Shown here in pieces: positions 23,899 through 31,616 of a DNA stretch of 64,000 nucleotides (position 1 is the stretch's first letter; every line of letters starts with the position of its first letter). The stretch covers positions 1 through 64,000 of the forward strand of contig NZ_FNBE01000022.1 of NCBI RefSeq assembly GCF_900102195.1, in the 5' to 3' direction. This DNA is from Pseudonocardia oroxyli. GTDB taxonomy: Bacteria; Actinomycetota; Actinomycetes; Mycobacteriales; Pseudonocardiaceae. The notes under the pieces are model-generated. The model made no database searches. It was given only the letters and a program-made list of their open reading frames with translations, and was not told the DNA's origin. Position numbers and translations under genes: made by a program.

Positions 23899-23994
23899 TC
23901 AGCGACAGATGGCGCTGGAGGTGCGACCGTGGTCCACGTGCCGACGCGCGACGAGCAGCTCCCCGGCGGGAGTGCTCGCGGTCGTGGTGGCCAT
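23899..23994 (-). CDS. Leader peptide 2 (RRHVD...CR type)
   Basis: A 31-codon ORF with ATG start and GGGGAA ribosome-binding site. It starts MATTTASTPAGE and ends LLVARRHVDHGRTSSAICR. This is the clearest match in the window to the actinobacterial sulfur leader peptide. It opens the 15-kb minus-strand operon, lying 141 bases upstream of the CitE-like gene. No obvious intrinsic terminator is seen between it and that gene. Confidence 0.8.
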   Translation of the reverse strand: MATTTASTPAGELLVARRHVDHGRTSSAICR

Positions 23995-24005
23995 GTTCCC
24001 CAGTT

Positions 24006-24026
24006 TCCCTATAAAGTCGATAGGGA
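24006..24026. promoter_or_regulatory. Candidate Rrf2 operator (TCCCTAT-N7-ATAGGGA)
   Basis: A perfect 7-base inverted repeat, TCCCTAT AAAGTCG ATAGGGA, lies between the divergent leader-2 ORF (starts 23994) and the Rrf2 gene (starts 24065). It is one of the few AT-containing stretches in the region. Size and position suit a dimeric Rrf2 regulator controlling itself and the divergent sulfur operon. A TATAAA within it could be part of a -10 element. Confidence 0.6.
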
Positions 24027-24064
24027 TCAATCCTGCTCGTTCGAGTGTGACGGGAGCCACATCT

Positions 24065-24532
24065 GTGCGCATCTCCGCCAAGGCCGACTACGCACTGCGC
24101 GCGCTGATCGAGCTCGCCCACGCGACCGAGGCCCCGCTGCGGTCCGAGGCGATCGCCGCGGCCCAGGACATCCCGCACAAGTTCCTCGAGGCGATCCTCA
24201 CGGACCTGCGCAAGACCGGGTTCGTCACCAGCCAGCGCGGCGGGGACGGCGGGTACCGGCTGCGCCGGGCGCCGGAGGAGGTCCAGGTCGCCCACGTGCT
24301 GCGGGCCATCGACGGCCCGCTCACCGAGATCCGCGGCGGCTGCCCGGAGGACGCGACCTACAACGAGCGGGCCTCGGCGTTGCAGCTCGTCTGGGTGGCG
24401 CTGCGGGTCAACATCAGGAACATCCTGGAGGGGGTCACGCTCGCGCACCTCGCCGCGGGCTCCGTGCCGAAGGAGGTCGCCGAGCTCACCGAGGACCCCG
24501 AGGCCTGGCGGACGCACTGGATCATCCGCTGA
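24065..24532 (+). CDS. Rrf2-family transcriptional regulator (CymR-like)
   Basis: A 155-residue Rrf2 protein with the typical opening RISAKADYALRALIELAH. The winged helix follows (RSEAIAAAQDIPHKFLEAILTDLRKTGFVTSQRGGDGGYRLRR), then a dimerisation helix (ERASALQLVWVALRVNIRNILEGVTLAHLA). It has a single cysteine (GGCPED), so it lacks the three-cysteine cluster of IscR/NsrR-type iron-sulfur sensors. That fits the CymR group, which controls cysteine and sulfur metabolism. Start GTG 24065 is chosen because it gives the canonical N-terminus. It is divergent from the leader-2 operon with a palindrome between, so it likely represses that operon and itself. Confidence 0.9.
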   Translation: MRISAKADYALRALIELAHATEAPLRSEAIAAAQDIPHKFLEAILTDLRKTGFVTSQRGGDGGYRLRRAPEEVQVAHVLRAIDGPLTEIRGGCPEDATYNERASALQLVWVALRVNIRNILEGVTLAHLAAGSVPKEVAELTEDPEAWRTHWIIR

Positions 24533-24737
24533 GCCGTCCAGGACCCGGCATCACCCTGCGAGGTCTCTCGAGGGCTCGCGAGTTCAGACTCAGGCGTCCG
24601 GTTGAGGATGTGGCTCTGCATGCTCAGTCTTCGGATGGCGGCGCCATAGACCTCCCGCTGTCAGAGCCGACCGCTCGACCCGAGATGGCCTCGCGGTCTT
24701 CCGCACCAGCAGTACCCGCTCGTCCGTCCGACACCTC
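24533..24737. other. Gene-free boundary between sulfur island and ansamycin cluster
   Basis: Between the convergent Rrf2 and thioesterase genes I see no convincing coding frame, RNA gene or clear terminator. Composition is visibly less GC-rich than the neighbours, which suggests a junction. Confidence 0.4.
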
Positions 24738-25496
24738 TCAGACGCGCAACCCGCGGAACAGCTCGAACAGGAACGACGTGTCGTCGTCGAGGTAGAAGTG
24801 TCCGCCCGGTCGGGTCAGCAGACGGAACGAGCCTGTCGTCAGTTCTGCCCAGCCCTGTGCCTCGGCAGGTGTGACCCGAGGATCGTCGTCGCCCACGATC
24901 GCCGTGACCGGGACGTCCAACGCCGGCGCCGGGAGATGGCGATGTCGGTCGAGCAGCTCGTAGTCACCGCGGATGACAGGCAGGAACGCCGCACGGATCT
25001 CCGGGTCCTCAAGCAGCGCCGTCCCCCGTCCGCCGAGCCGCCGGACGTCCGCGAGGACGGCCTCGTCGTCGACCGGCAGCCGCTCGGCGGGGGACAGCTG
25101 CGGCGGCCGCCGCCCGGACACCACCAACGCGTCGGGCGGGGTGCCGCGGGCCTGCAGCACCCGAGCCACCTCGTAGGCGACCACGGCACCCATGCTGTGT
25201 CCGAACAGGACGGTGCGTCGCGACCCCGTCAGCGGCGCGACGGCGTCCACCACGGCGTCGACGAGGCTTGAGAGGTCGCGGGGGGCGGGCTCGGCCCGGC
25301 GGTCGAAGCGGCCCGGGTAGCGGACGGGGAGGGCCGCCACCTCCGGGACCAGGGCCGCGGACCACCGGTGGAAGTAGGCGGCGGTGCCTCCGGCGTGGGG
25401 GAAGCAGAGCAGGAGGGGAGCGTCGGCGTCGACGCCGCGCACAGGAACCAGCCAGGGACGGGCGGCCTCCGCCGTCGGGTCGGCGCCCGGGGTCAT
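24738..25496 (-). CDS. rifR: Type II thioesterase (RifR-like)
   Basis: A 252-residue alpha/beta hydrolase of the stand-alone PKS/NRPS thioesterase family. It has the oxyanion region LLLCFPHAGGTAAYFHRW and the nucleophile motif VLFGHSMGA (Ser101). The acid residue falls in VGDDDPRVTP, and the catalytic histidine in LTRPGGHFYLDDD. RifR-type enzymes clear mis-primed or decarboxylated acyl groups from carrier proteins and do not release the product; the amide synthase does that here. The ATG overlaps the stop of the rifN-like kinase gene. It is the left-most ansamycin-cluster gene and faces the Rrf2 gene. Confidence 0.92.
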   Translation of the reverse strand: MTPGADPTAEAARPWLVPVRGVDADAPLLLCFPHAGGTAAYFHRWSAALVPEVAALPVRYPGRFDRRAEPAPRDLSSLVDAVVDAVAPLTGSRRTVLFGHSMGAVVAYEVARVLQARGTPPDALVVSGRRPPQLSPAERLPVDDEAVLADVRRLGGRGTALLEDPEIRAAFLPVIRGDYELLDRHRHLPAPALDVPVTAIVGDDDPRVTPAEAQGWAELTTGSFRLLTRPGGHFYLDDDTSFLFELFRGLRV

Positions 25497-26383
25497 CGGG
25501 GCGCCCCCACCCGGAGGGAGCGGGCGAGCGAGACCGCCCCGTGGAGGGACGACGCACCCCCGAGCGCCGCCGCGCGGACCGCCGGGACGGGGTGGCCCAC
25601 CCGCGCGTAGTCGGCGACCTGATCGGCCACGACGGCGGTCAGGTCCGGAACACCCGCGGCGAAACCGCCGCCGATCACGGCCAGGTCGACCCGCAGCAGC
25701 TCCCCCACCCCGACGACCGCGGCGGCCAGCGCGCGTCCCGCCACCCGAACGGCCACGTCCGCCCACGGGGCGCCCGCACGCCAACCCTCGCGCAGCTCGT
25801 CGTATCCGGTCTCGTACCCCCGCGCCCTGCTCGCGGTCCGCAGCACCGCGGGTCCGGAGGCGATCGCCTGCAGGCACCCGCGCCTGCCGCAGTCGCACCG
25901 AGGTCCGTCGAGGGCGACGACCACGTGCCCCACCTCGCAGGACCCGCGGCCCTGCCGCGGGACCGGTCGCCCCGCGGAGACCACTCCGCCGCCCACCCCC
26001 GTCCCGACCCCGAGGTAGAGCACGTCGGACCGCCCGGCGTGCTCGGCCTCGGCCAAGGCGGCGAGATCGCCGTCGTCCGCGGTCGCGGCAGGGGTCGCGG
26101 GGAACAGGTCGGCCACCACCCCGGCCCAGTCCAGCCCCACCCAGCTCGGGCGGTTCGGCCAGCTCGTCACGGTCCCGGACACGTCCACGGTCGCCGGGAG
26201 GGACAGGCCCACGGCTCGCGACCCACCGGGAACCGCGGCCACCGCCGCCCGGAGGAGGGCGAGGTCGTCCGCCCGGCTCGCGCCGTCGGACCACCGCACG
26301 ACAGCCTCGTACGGAGGGGCCCCTCCGTCCTCGTGGCGCAGCGCGACCTTCGTGCCGCCGATGTCCACGGCCAGGATGCTCAC
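25493..26383 (-). CDS. rifN: ROK-family sugar kinase, kanosamine 6-kinase (RifN-like)
   Basis: A ROK kinase of about 296 residues. It has the ATP-binding DIGGTK (7-12), the catalytic-region GLSLPATVDVSG and the glycine-rich LGVGTGVGGGVV. It also has the zinc-binding CDCGRRGCLQ, a conserved ROK pattern, and VDLAVIGGGFAAGVP. In AHBA biosynthesis RifN phosphorylates kanosamine, giving the aminosugar phosphate that enters the aminoshikimate route. GTG 26383 is chosen since it begins SILAVDIGGTK and has a GAGG ribosome site; an ATG at 26467 would add a non-conserved 28-residue tail. It overlaps rifR and is divergent from the exporter gene. Confidence 0.88.
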   Translation of the reverse strand: MSILAVDIGGTKVALRHEDGGAPPYEAVVRWSDGASRADDLALLRAAVAAVPGGSRAVGLSLPATVDVSGTVTSWPNRPSWVGLDWAGVVADLFPATPAATADDGDLAALAEAEHAGRSDVLYLGVGTGVGGGVVSAGRPVPRQGRGSCEVGHVVVALDGPRCDCGRRGCLQAIASGPAVLRTASRARGYETGYDELREGWRAGAPWADVAVRVAGRALAAAVVGVGELLRVDLAVIGGGFAAGVPDLTAVVADQVADYARVGHPVPAVRAAALGGASSLHGAVSLARSLRVGAPR

Positions 26384-26616
26384 CGGGCGCCTCGCAGGGG
26401 TGTCGCGGACATCGTCGGTCCTCGGATACTCGGGGCTGTCGGTGTCAGCATCGACGGGGCCGCCCATCGCGGCCCCATCCCTCGGTCACCGTCCTCGCAT
26501 GGGACGTGATCCCGGTCATGGTGCGCGTCTGCCGGACCGGGTCGACCAGGACGGTCACACCGCTGTTCCCCACGTCACCGGCATGTTCCCTCTTCTACCG
26601 GTCGAGGAGGCCACCG
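26384..26616. promoter_or_regulatory. Divergent promoter region of rifN-rifR and the MFS exporter
   Basis: The 233 bases between the two divergent genes must carry both promoters. I find no clear -35/-10 pair and no copy of the TAGGGG direct repeat found at 55915 and 63341. A GAGGAGG ribosome-binding site lies just before the exporter ATG. Confidence 0.4.
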
Positions 26617-28080
26617 ATGCTCGGCATCACGACCCGTCTCGACGAAGGGACCCCCGTGTCCGCCGCTGCGTCTCGCCCCGTACCCCGGCCGGGGCTCACC
26701 CTGGCCCTGCTCGCCTCCGCCCAGTTCATGACCGCCATCGACTTCGACATCGTGTTCGTCGCGCTCCCCGAGATCGGCCGCGACCTCGGCTTCTCCGAGC
26801 AGTCGCTGCAGACGGTGGTGAGCGCCTACACTGTCGTGCTCGGCGGCTTCCTGCTGCTCGGCGGGCGGGCCGCGGACCGGTTGGGGGCGCGCCGGATGTT
26901 CGTCACCGGTCTCGCGGTCTTCGGGCTGTCCTCGCTCGTCGCGGGGCTTGCCGAGGGCCCGACCGTGCTCGTGCTCGCCCGCGCGGCACAGGGCCTCGGC
27001 GCCGCGCTGCTGACCCCGTCGACCCTGAAGCTCGTCACCGCGCACTTCGAGGAGGGGCCCGCGCGCACCAAGGCACTCGCGATCTGGGGCGCGGCGGGCG
27101 CGACCGGCGCCGCGGTCGGCGCCCTCGGGGGCGGGGTGCTCACCAGCCTCCTCGGCTGGGAGTGGGTCTTCTTCGTCAACGTGCCCCTGATGGCCGTCGC
27201 GCTGGCCGCGACCCCGCTGCTGCTCGGCCGCGACCAGGCAGTCGGTACGGGTGGGTTCGACCTCCCGGGGGCCGTGCTCGCCACGGCGGGGTTCACCCTG
27301 GTCGTGCTTGGTCTGGTGTCCGGACCCGACATCGGGTGGCTCACAGCGCGCGGGCTCGGCGCCGCGGTGCTCGGCGTGCTGCTGGTGGGTGTGTTCGTGG
27401 TGGTCGAGTCCCGCACCCGGGACCCGCTCGTGCCACTGCGGCTCTTCCGGAACCGCAACGTGGTCGCCGCCACCGTGGTGATCTTCGTCTTCATGGGCAC
27501 CGTCGGCACCCAGTACTACCTGTTCACCACCTACCTGCAGACGGTCCTGGCCTACACCCCGCTCGCCGCGGGATTCGCGTTCCTGCCCCTGAGCGCCTGC
27601 AGCATGCTGGCCTCGATGACGCTCGTGCCGCTGCTGCTCGGCCGACTGGGGATCCGTACCACCCTGGTGCTCGGCATGAGCGGGGTGGCGGCGTCCCTGG
27701 TCGTGCTATCCCTCGGCATGTCCGTCGGCGGTTCGTACTGGGCGGCCCTGCCCGGGGTGCTCCTCTGGGGCGCCTCGGCAGGCCTCGCCTTCCCACCGCT
27801 GTTCGTCTCGGTGTCCACCGGAGTGGCGCCCGAGCAACAGGGCGTCGCCTCCGCGCTGGCCTCGACCTCGCAATACCTCGGCTCAGCCGTCGGTCTCGCC
27901 GCCCTGGTCGCCGTGGCGAGTGCCGGGTCGGGGCCCGACGCGACCCCGGAGGCCGTCGTCGCCGGGCTCCGGCTCGCCGGCTGGGTGGCCGCCGCCGTGA
28001 CCCTCGTCGGCGTGGGCCTGGCCGCGGTCATCCTGCGTCCGGCGCGGGCCGGCGCCGCCCAACCGGTGCAGAGCGTGTGA
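26617..28080 (+). CDS. rifP: MFS drug exporter, 14-helix DHA2 type (RifP-like)
   Basis: A 487-residue major-facilitator protein with about 14 hydrophobic helices. Motif A is GGRAADRLGARRMF and motif C-like glycines occur in IWGAAGATGAAVGALGGGVL. FMTAIDFDIVFVALPEIGRDLG resembles the DHA2 motif D1 region (LDxTIVNVALP), here with Phe-Asp-Ile. The family exports drugs using the proton gradient. It is the only exporter gene in the ansamycin cluster and corresponds in position and type to RifP, so it probably secretes the product and gives self-protection. It ends 10 bases from the convergent rifH gene. Confidence 0.9.
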   Translation: MLGITTRLDEGTPVSAAASRPVPRPGLTLALLASAQFMTAIDFDIVFVALPEIGRDLGFSEQSLQTVVSAYTVVLGGFLLLGGRAADRLGARRMFVTGLAVFGLSSLVAGLAEGPTVLVLARAAQGLGAALLTPSTLKLVTAHFEEGPARTKALAIWGAAGATGAAVGALGGGVLTSLLGWEWVFFVNVPLMAVALAATPLLLGRDQAVGTGGFDLPGAVLATAGFTLVVLGLVSGPDIGWLTARGLGAAVLGVLLVGVFVVVESRTRDPLVPLRLFRNRNVVAATVVIFVFMGTVGTQYYLFTTYLQTVLAYTPLAAGFAFLPLSACSMLASMTLVPLLLGRLGIRTTLVLGMSGVAASLVVLSLGMSVGGSYWAALPGVLLWGASAGLAFPPLFVSVSTGVAPEQQGVASALASTSQYLGSAVGLAALVAVASAGSGPDATPEAVVAGLRLAGWVAAAVTLVGVGLAAVILRPARAGAAQPVQSV

Positions 28081-28090
28081 CCGGCCCGGG

Positions 28091-29278
28091 TCAGGCGAAC
28101 TCGTGCGCGGCTGCCGCCGCGACCTCGACCGCCTGGGCTCGGTTGAGTCGCGGATCGCAGGCCGTGAGATAGCGCTCGCCGAGGTCGCCCGGTGCGATGG
28201 CGCCGCCGACGCACTCGGCGACGTCGTCGCCGGTGAGCTCGAGGTGCAGCCCGCCAGGGTGGGTCCCGACCGCCCGGTGGGCCGCGGCGTAGGAGCGCAC
28301 CTCGGCCAGGACCCGGCTCAGGCGGCGTGTCTTGAGTCCCGAGCCGGTGGTCTCGGTGTTCGCGTGCAGGGGATCGGACAGCCAGACTACCGGGTGCCCG
28401 GTCGCCGCGACCGCCGCCAGGATCGGAGGCAGTCGCTCCGCCACCCGCTCGGCACCCATCCGCACGATCAGCGAGACCCGCCCTGGAATGCGGCAGGGAT
28501 CGAGCTGCCGCAGGTAGGACAGGACCTCGGCCGGAGTCGCTCCCGGCCCGAGCTTGATGCCGACGGGGTTGTCCACCAGACCGAGCAGGGCGACGTGCGC
28601 GCCGTCGGCGTGGCGGGTGCGTTCGCCGATCCAGAGGAAGTGCCCCGATCCGCCGAACCATCCGGCCCCGGAGCGCCGGACCAGGGCCGACTCGTAGTCC
28701 AGCAGCAGCGCCTCGTGCCCGGCGAACACCTCGTGTGGACCCGTCCTCATCCGGTCCAGCACACTCGCCGCGTCCGCGTACGCGCGCAGCATCCGCTGCG
28801 GGTCGGCCGCGCGGGCGGCGCGGGTACCGGTCGCCGAGTTGACGATGTCCCCCCGGTAGACGGGCAGCCCGGCGGCGTCGACCGGGTTCGAGCGCGGCTT
28901 CGCGTACTGGCCCGCCATCCGAGCGATCCGCACCACCGGGGTGGCCGCGCCGCCCAGCACGTCGGCGACGGCGTCGAGCGTCTCGAGGTTGCCGGCCAGG
29001 TGCTCACGGGTGTTGCCGTCGAAGGTCTCCGCGCAGTCGCCGCCGTGCACGACCAACGCCTCCCCCCGCGCGACGCCGGCCAGGAGGGACTGCAGGCCCT
29101 GCACCTCCTGGGCGGTGACGAGCGGCGGCATGAGCGCGAGAGCCCGGCGGACGGCCGCGGCCCGCTGCGGGTCCGGCCATTCGGGCTGCTGGACCGCGGG
29201 CCGGGCGGTGGCGGCCGCGAGGTGCGCGCCGGCCGGACCGAGCGGGTCGGTCGCCGGGCCGGAAGCCAAGGAGGTCAT
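28091..29278 (-). CDS. rifH: AminoDAHP synthase (class II DAHP-synthase fold, RifH-like)
   Basis: A 395-residue class II DAHP synthase homologue. It has the metal-site cysteine in VVHGGDCAETFDGN, VVRIARMAGQYAKPRSNP, LPVYRGDIVN, YESALVR, HFLWIGERTR, NPVGIKLGPGATP, VWLSDPLHANTETTGSGLKTRR and THPGGLHLELTGDDVAECVGG. Next to a complete AHBA set it is best read as the 4-amino-4-deoxy-DAHP synthase at the head of the aminoshikimate branch. It lacks the long N-terminal extension with allosteric sites seen in primary-metabolism class II enzymes, which fits secondary metabolism. Its ATG overlaps the hydroxylase stop. It is the last gene of the main 27-kb operon. Confidence 0.93.
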   Translation of the reverse strand: MTSLASGPATDPLGPAGAHLAAATARPAVQQPEWPDPQRAAAVRRALALMPPLVTAQEVQGLQSLLAGVARGEALVVHGGDCAETFDGNTREHLAGNLETLDAVADVLGGAATPVVRIARMAGQYAKPRSNPVDAAGLPVYRGDIVNSATGTRAARAADPQRMLRAYADAASVLDRMRTGPHEVFAGHEALLLDYESALVRRSGAGWFGGSGHFLWIGERTRHADGAHVALLGLVDNPVGIKLGPGATPAEVLSYLRQLDPCRIPGRVSLIVRMGAERVAERLPPILAAVAATGHPVVWLSDPLHANTETTGSGLKTRRLSRVLAEVRSYAAAHRAVGTHPGGLHLELTGDDVAECVGGAIAPGDLGERYLTACDPRLNRAQAVEVAAAAAHEFA

Positions 29279-30846
29279 ACCGGGGAGAGCCTTTCGGAAC
29301 CGAGGTGGCGGACGAGGTCGTCGACGAGGGCTCGCGCCCCGGCCGCGTCGCTCGCGCCGCCGAAAAGGTAGAAGTCCGGCCGGACCAGCGCAGCCACCGC
29401 GCCGGCCGCCGCGAGCAGGGGCAGGTAGACGTCGTCGTCGTCCCGGGCCGCCCCGAGCGGGTCGGCCCCGCGGGCCACCACCTGCACGGAGTGGGCCCCG
29501 AGTGCGGCGAGCCGGGCGCGCCGGGCCGGGTCGAGCAGCTGGTCGACGGGCAGGGTGGAGAGCAGCGCGAACCCGGTGCCGACGACGTCGTCGAAGAGCC
29601 CGGTCACGCCGCCGTACGTCACCGTGCCCTGCGGGCCGAGCACGCCGCCCAGCCCGGTCGCGTCCTTGCGGATCACCCCTCGGGTCAACGCGGTGACCGC
29701 GGGTTCGGCCGGTGCCCCGCGCGAGCGCGCGGCGGCGGCCGCCATGGCCGTGTCGCGGTCCGCGGCCGCCTTCGGGTCGGTCTGGCAGATGACCCGCCCC
29801 AGATTCATCGACATCCCGATGGCGTGCTGGACGTGCACCCTGCGTTCGGCGGTGTAGCTGTCCAACAGCTCCTGGGACGCCGCACCGCGAAGCACGAGGT
29901 CGAGCTTCCAGGCGAGGTTCGCCGCGTCCCGCAGCCCCGAGCACATCCCCTGCCCGGCGAACGGCGGCATCAGGTGCGCGGCGTCCCCGGCCAGCAGCAC
30001 CCGCCCCGAGCGCCACTCGTTCGCGAAGCGCGCCTGGAAGGTGTAGACCGCGTGTCGGTCGAGGGTCGCGTTGCCCGGGTCGAGCCCGAACAGCCCGAGC
30101 AGCCGCCATGCGGATTCCGCCGTGCCGAAGTCCGCCGGATCCTCGTCCGGCAGCCGCATGAACTCCCAGCGACGGTGCCCCGGGCCGGCCGAGACCGCGG
30201 TGCGCGGTCGGGCGGGGTCACACACCTGCAGGTTGTTCGGCTCGAAGACCCTCCCGTCGTGCACGGTGACATCGCAGGTCAGCCAGTCGTTGAAGTAGCC
30301 GAAGTCGGTCACCGGGAGATCGAGGGCCGAGCGCACCGTGCTGTTCGCCCCGTCGCACGCGACCAGCCAGCGCGCTTCGACGACGAGGGGCTCCGGTCCG
30401 GCCGTCACCACCCGGACCCGCTCGGCGTCCTGGTCGAGCGCGACCACCTCGCGGCCCCGCAGCACCGTGACCCCCGGCAGGGACGCGGCGCGCTCGGCCA
30501 GCGCCGCCTCGAGGCCCGGCTGGTACACCGCGCTGGAGTCCGGATGACCCGACCTGCCGCGGTCGGAGACGTCCACCTCGAACAGCACGGTCCCCGTGCC
30601 GTTCTGCCAGACGTAGTCCCGCGAGGACTCCGCGACCTCGGCCAGCCGGTCACCGACTCCGGCGGCGGCGAGGATCCGCCCGGACTCGCCGTCGAAGGAG
30701 ACCGCTCGGGGCATCGGGTAGGGCCGTGGCCAGCGCTCCAGCACCACGACCCGGCGGCCCGGGCGTGCCAGCAGCAGGGTCGCCACCTGCCCCACCGGAC
30801 CGAAACCGACCACGACGACGTCGGCCTCCAGGCGGGGCTCGCTCAC
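29275..30846 (-). CDS. FAD-dependent aromatic hydroxylase (Rif-Orf19/MhpA-like)
   Basis: A 523-residue class A flavoprotein monooxygenase. It has the N-terminal Rossmann motif VVVGFGPVGQVATLLLARPGRRVVVLER, the middle motif ARWLVACDGANSTVR and the FAD-ribityl motif GRVLLAGDAAHLMPPFAGQGMCSGLRDAANLAWKL. The length and C-terminal thioredoxin-like extension fit the 3-(3-hydroxyphenyl)propionate hydroxylase group. Homologues in ansamycin clusters (Rif-Orf19 in rifamycin) hydroxylate the AHBA-derived ring and are linked to naphthalenoid ring formation. GTG 30846 overlaps the amide-synthase stop. It is the only evident tailoring enzyme here, so it largely decides whether the product is benzenoid or naphthalenoid. 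Confidence 0.9.
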   Translation of the reverse strand: MSEPRLEADVVVVGFGPVGQVATLLLARPGRRVVVLERWPRPYPMPRAVSFDGESGRILAAAGVGDRLAEVAESSRDYVWQNGTGTVLFEVDVSDRGRSGHPDSSAVYQPGLEAALAERAASLPGVTVLRGREVVALDQDAERVRVVTAGPEPLVVEARWLVACDGANSTVRSALDLPVTDFGYFNDWLTCDVTVHDGRVFEPNNLQVCDPARPRTAVSAGPGHRRWEFMRLPDEDPADFGTAESAWRLLGLFGLDPGNATLDRHAVYTFQARFANEWRSGRVLLAGDAAHLMPPFAGQGMCSGLRDAANLAWKLDLVLRGAASQELLDSYTAERRVHVQHAIGMSMNLGRVICQTDPKAAADRDTAMAAAAARSRGAPAEPAVTALTRGVIRKDATGLGGVLGPQGTVTYGGVTGLFDDVVGTGFALLSTLPVDQLLDPARRARLAALGAHSVQVVARGADPLGAARDDDDVYLPLLAAAGAVAALVRPDFYLFGGASDAAGARALVDDLVRHLGSERLSPV

Positions 30847-31616
30847 GCCGGCCGCCGCAGGATGTCCGCCACGGCGTCGTCGAGGTCCGCCTGGGTCACC
30901 AGCCCGCGCAGCGTGTCCTTCCCGTCGTCGACGACGAGCAGCCTGCGCCCGATGAGGATCTTCTGGCCGGTGTCGGTCGCCCGACCCCGCACGACCGTGC
31001 CCGCGCCCGCGAGGCGACGCGCGAACTCCTCCAGCCCGGTGTCCGGTCGCCGCCACTCGGACAGGGCGCGAGGGCGGGGGTGCAGCCGGTACACGGGCTG
31101 CCACTCCCCGACGCGACCACGCCGCTGCACGACCTGGTACCCGCCGTCGGGCACGACGCGGAAGTCGGTGCCCGCCTGGTGCTGCACCTCGTCGCTGAGC
31201 CGCAGCGGCTCCAGGTAGGAGGGCCCGACGAACCCGACGTCGACGAGCAGCGACTCGCCGTCGACCCGCGCGAAGGAGAGGACGTGCTCGAGGTCGGGGC
31301 CGAAGGAGCCGTCGACCTGGCGGATCCCGGCCGCGAGCACCCCCACCTCGTAGCCGAGCCGGGCCAGCAGCTCCCGGAACAGGCCGTTGAGCTCGTAGCA
31401 GACGCCCCCTCGGTCCCCGGTGACGATCTCGTCGAAGACCGCGTCGACGTCGATGTCGATCCCCGCCCACAGGGCGAGGCCCCGACCCGCGTTGAGCGAG
31501 CTGTCGTACGGGAGGGTCGCGAGGTGGCGGCGGTGCAGCAGGGCGAGCACCTCTCGGGTCGGTTCGGGCCGGCTCGACTGCCCGAGCACGGCGAGATAGC
31601 GGTCAACGTCGAACAT
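30843..31616 (-). CDS. rifF: Amide synthase releasing the ansamycin polyketide (RifF-like)
   Basis: A 257-residue arylamine N-acetyltransferase-fold protein. The catalytic triad is complete: Cys73 in GGVCYELN, His111 in LEHVLSF and Asp126 in LVDVGF. RifF-type enzymes take the finished polyketide from the last ACP and couple its acyl end to the AHBA amino group, forming the macrolactam. Its start lies 14 bases inside the end of the last PKS gene, and its stop overlaps the hydroxylase start. There is no thioesterase domain on the PKS, so this is the release enzyme. A position right after the last module is standard for ansamycins. Confidence 0.95.
   Translation of the reverse strand: MFDVDRYLAVLGQSSRPEPTREVLALLHRRHLATLPYDSSLNAGRGLALWAGIDIDVDAVFDEIVTGDRGGVCYELNGLFRELLARLGYEVGVLAAGIRQVDGSFGPDLEHVLSFARVDGESLLVDVGFVGPSYLEPLRLSDEVQHQAGTDFRVVPDGGYQVVQRRGRVGEWQPVYRLHPRPRALSEWRRPDTGLEEFARRLAGAGTVVRGRATDTGQKILIGRRLLVVDDGKDTLRGLVTQADLDDAVADILRRPA

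Noticed and set aside
25268..26509. Plus-strand open frame of about 413 codons over rifN and rifR
   Set aside because: Low-complexity Arg/Gly/Pro composition; antisense to genes with clear ROK and thioesterase motifs.
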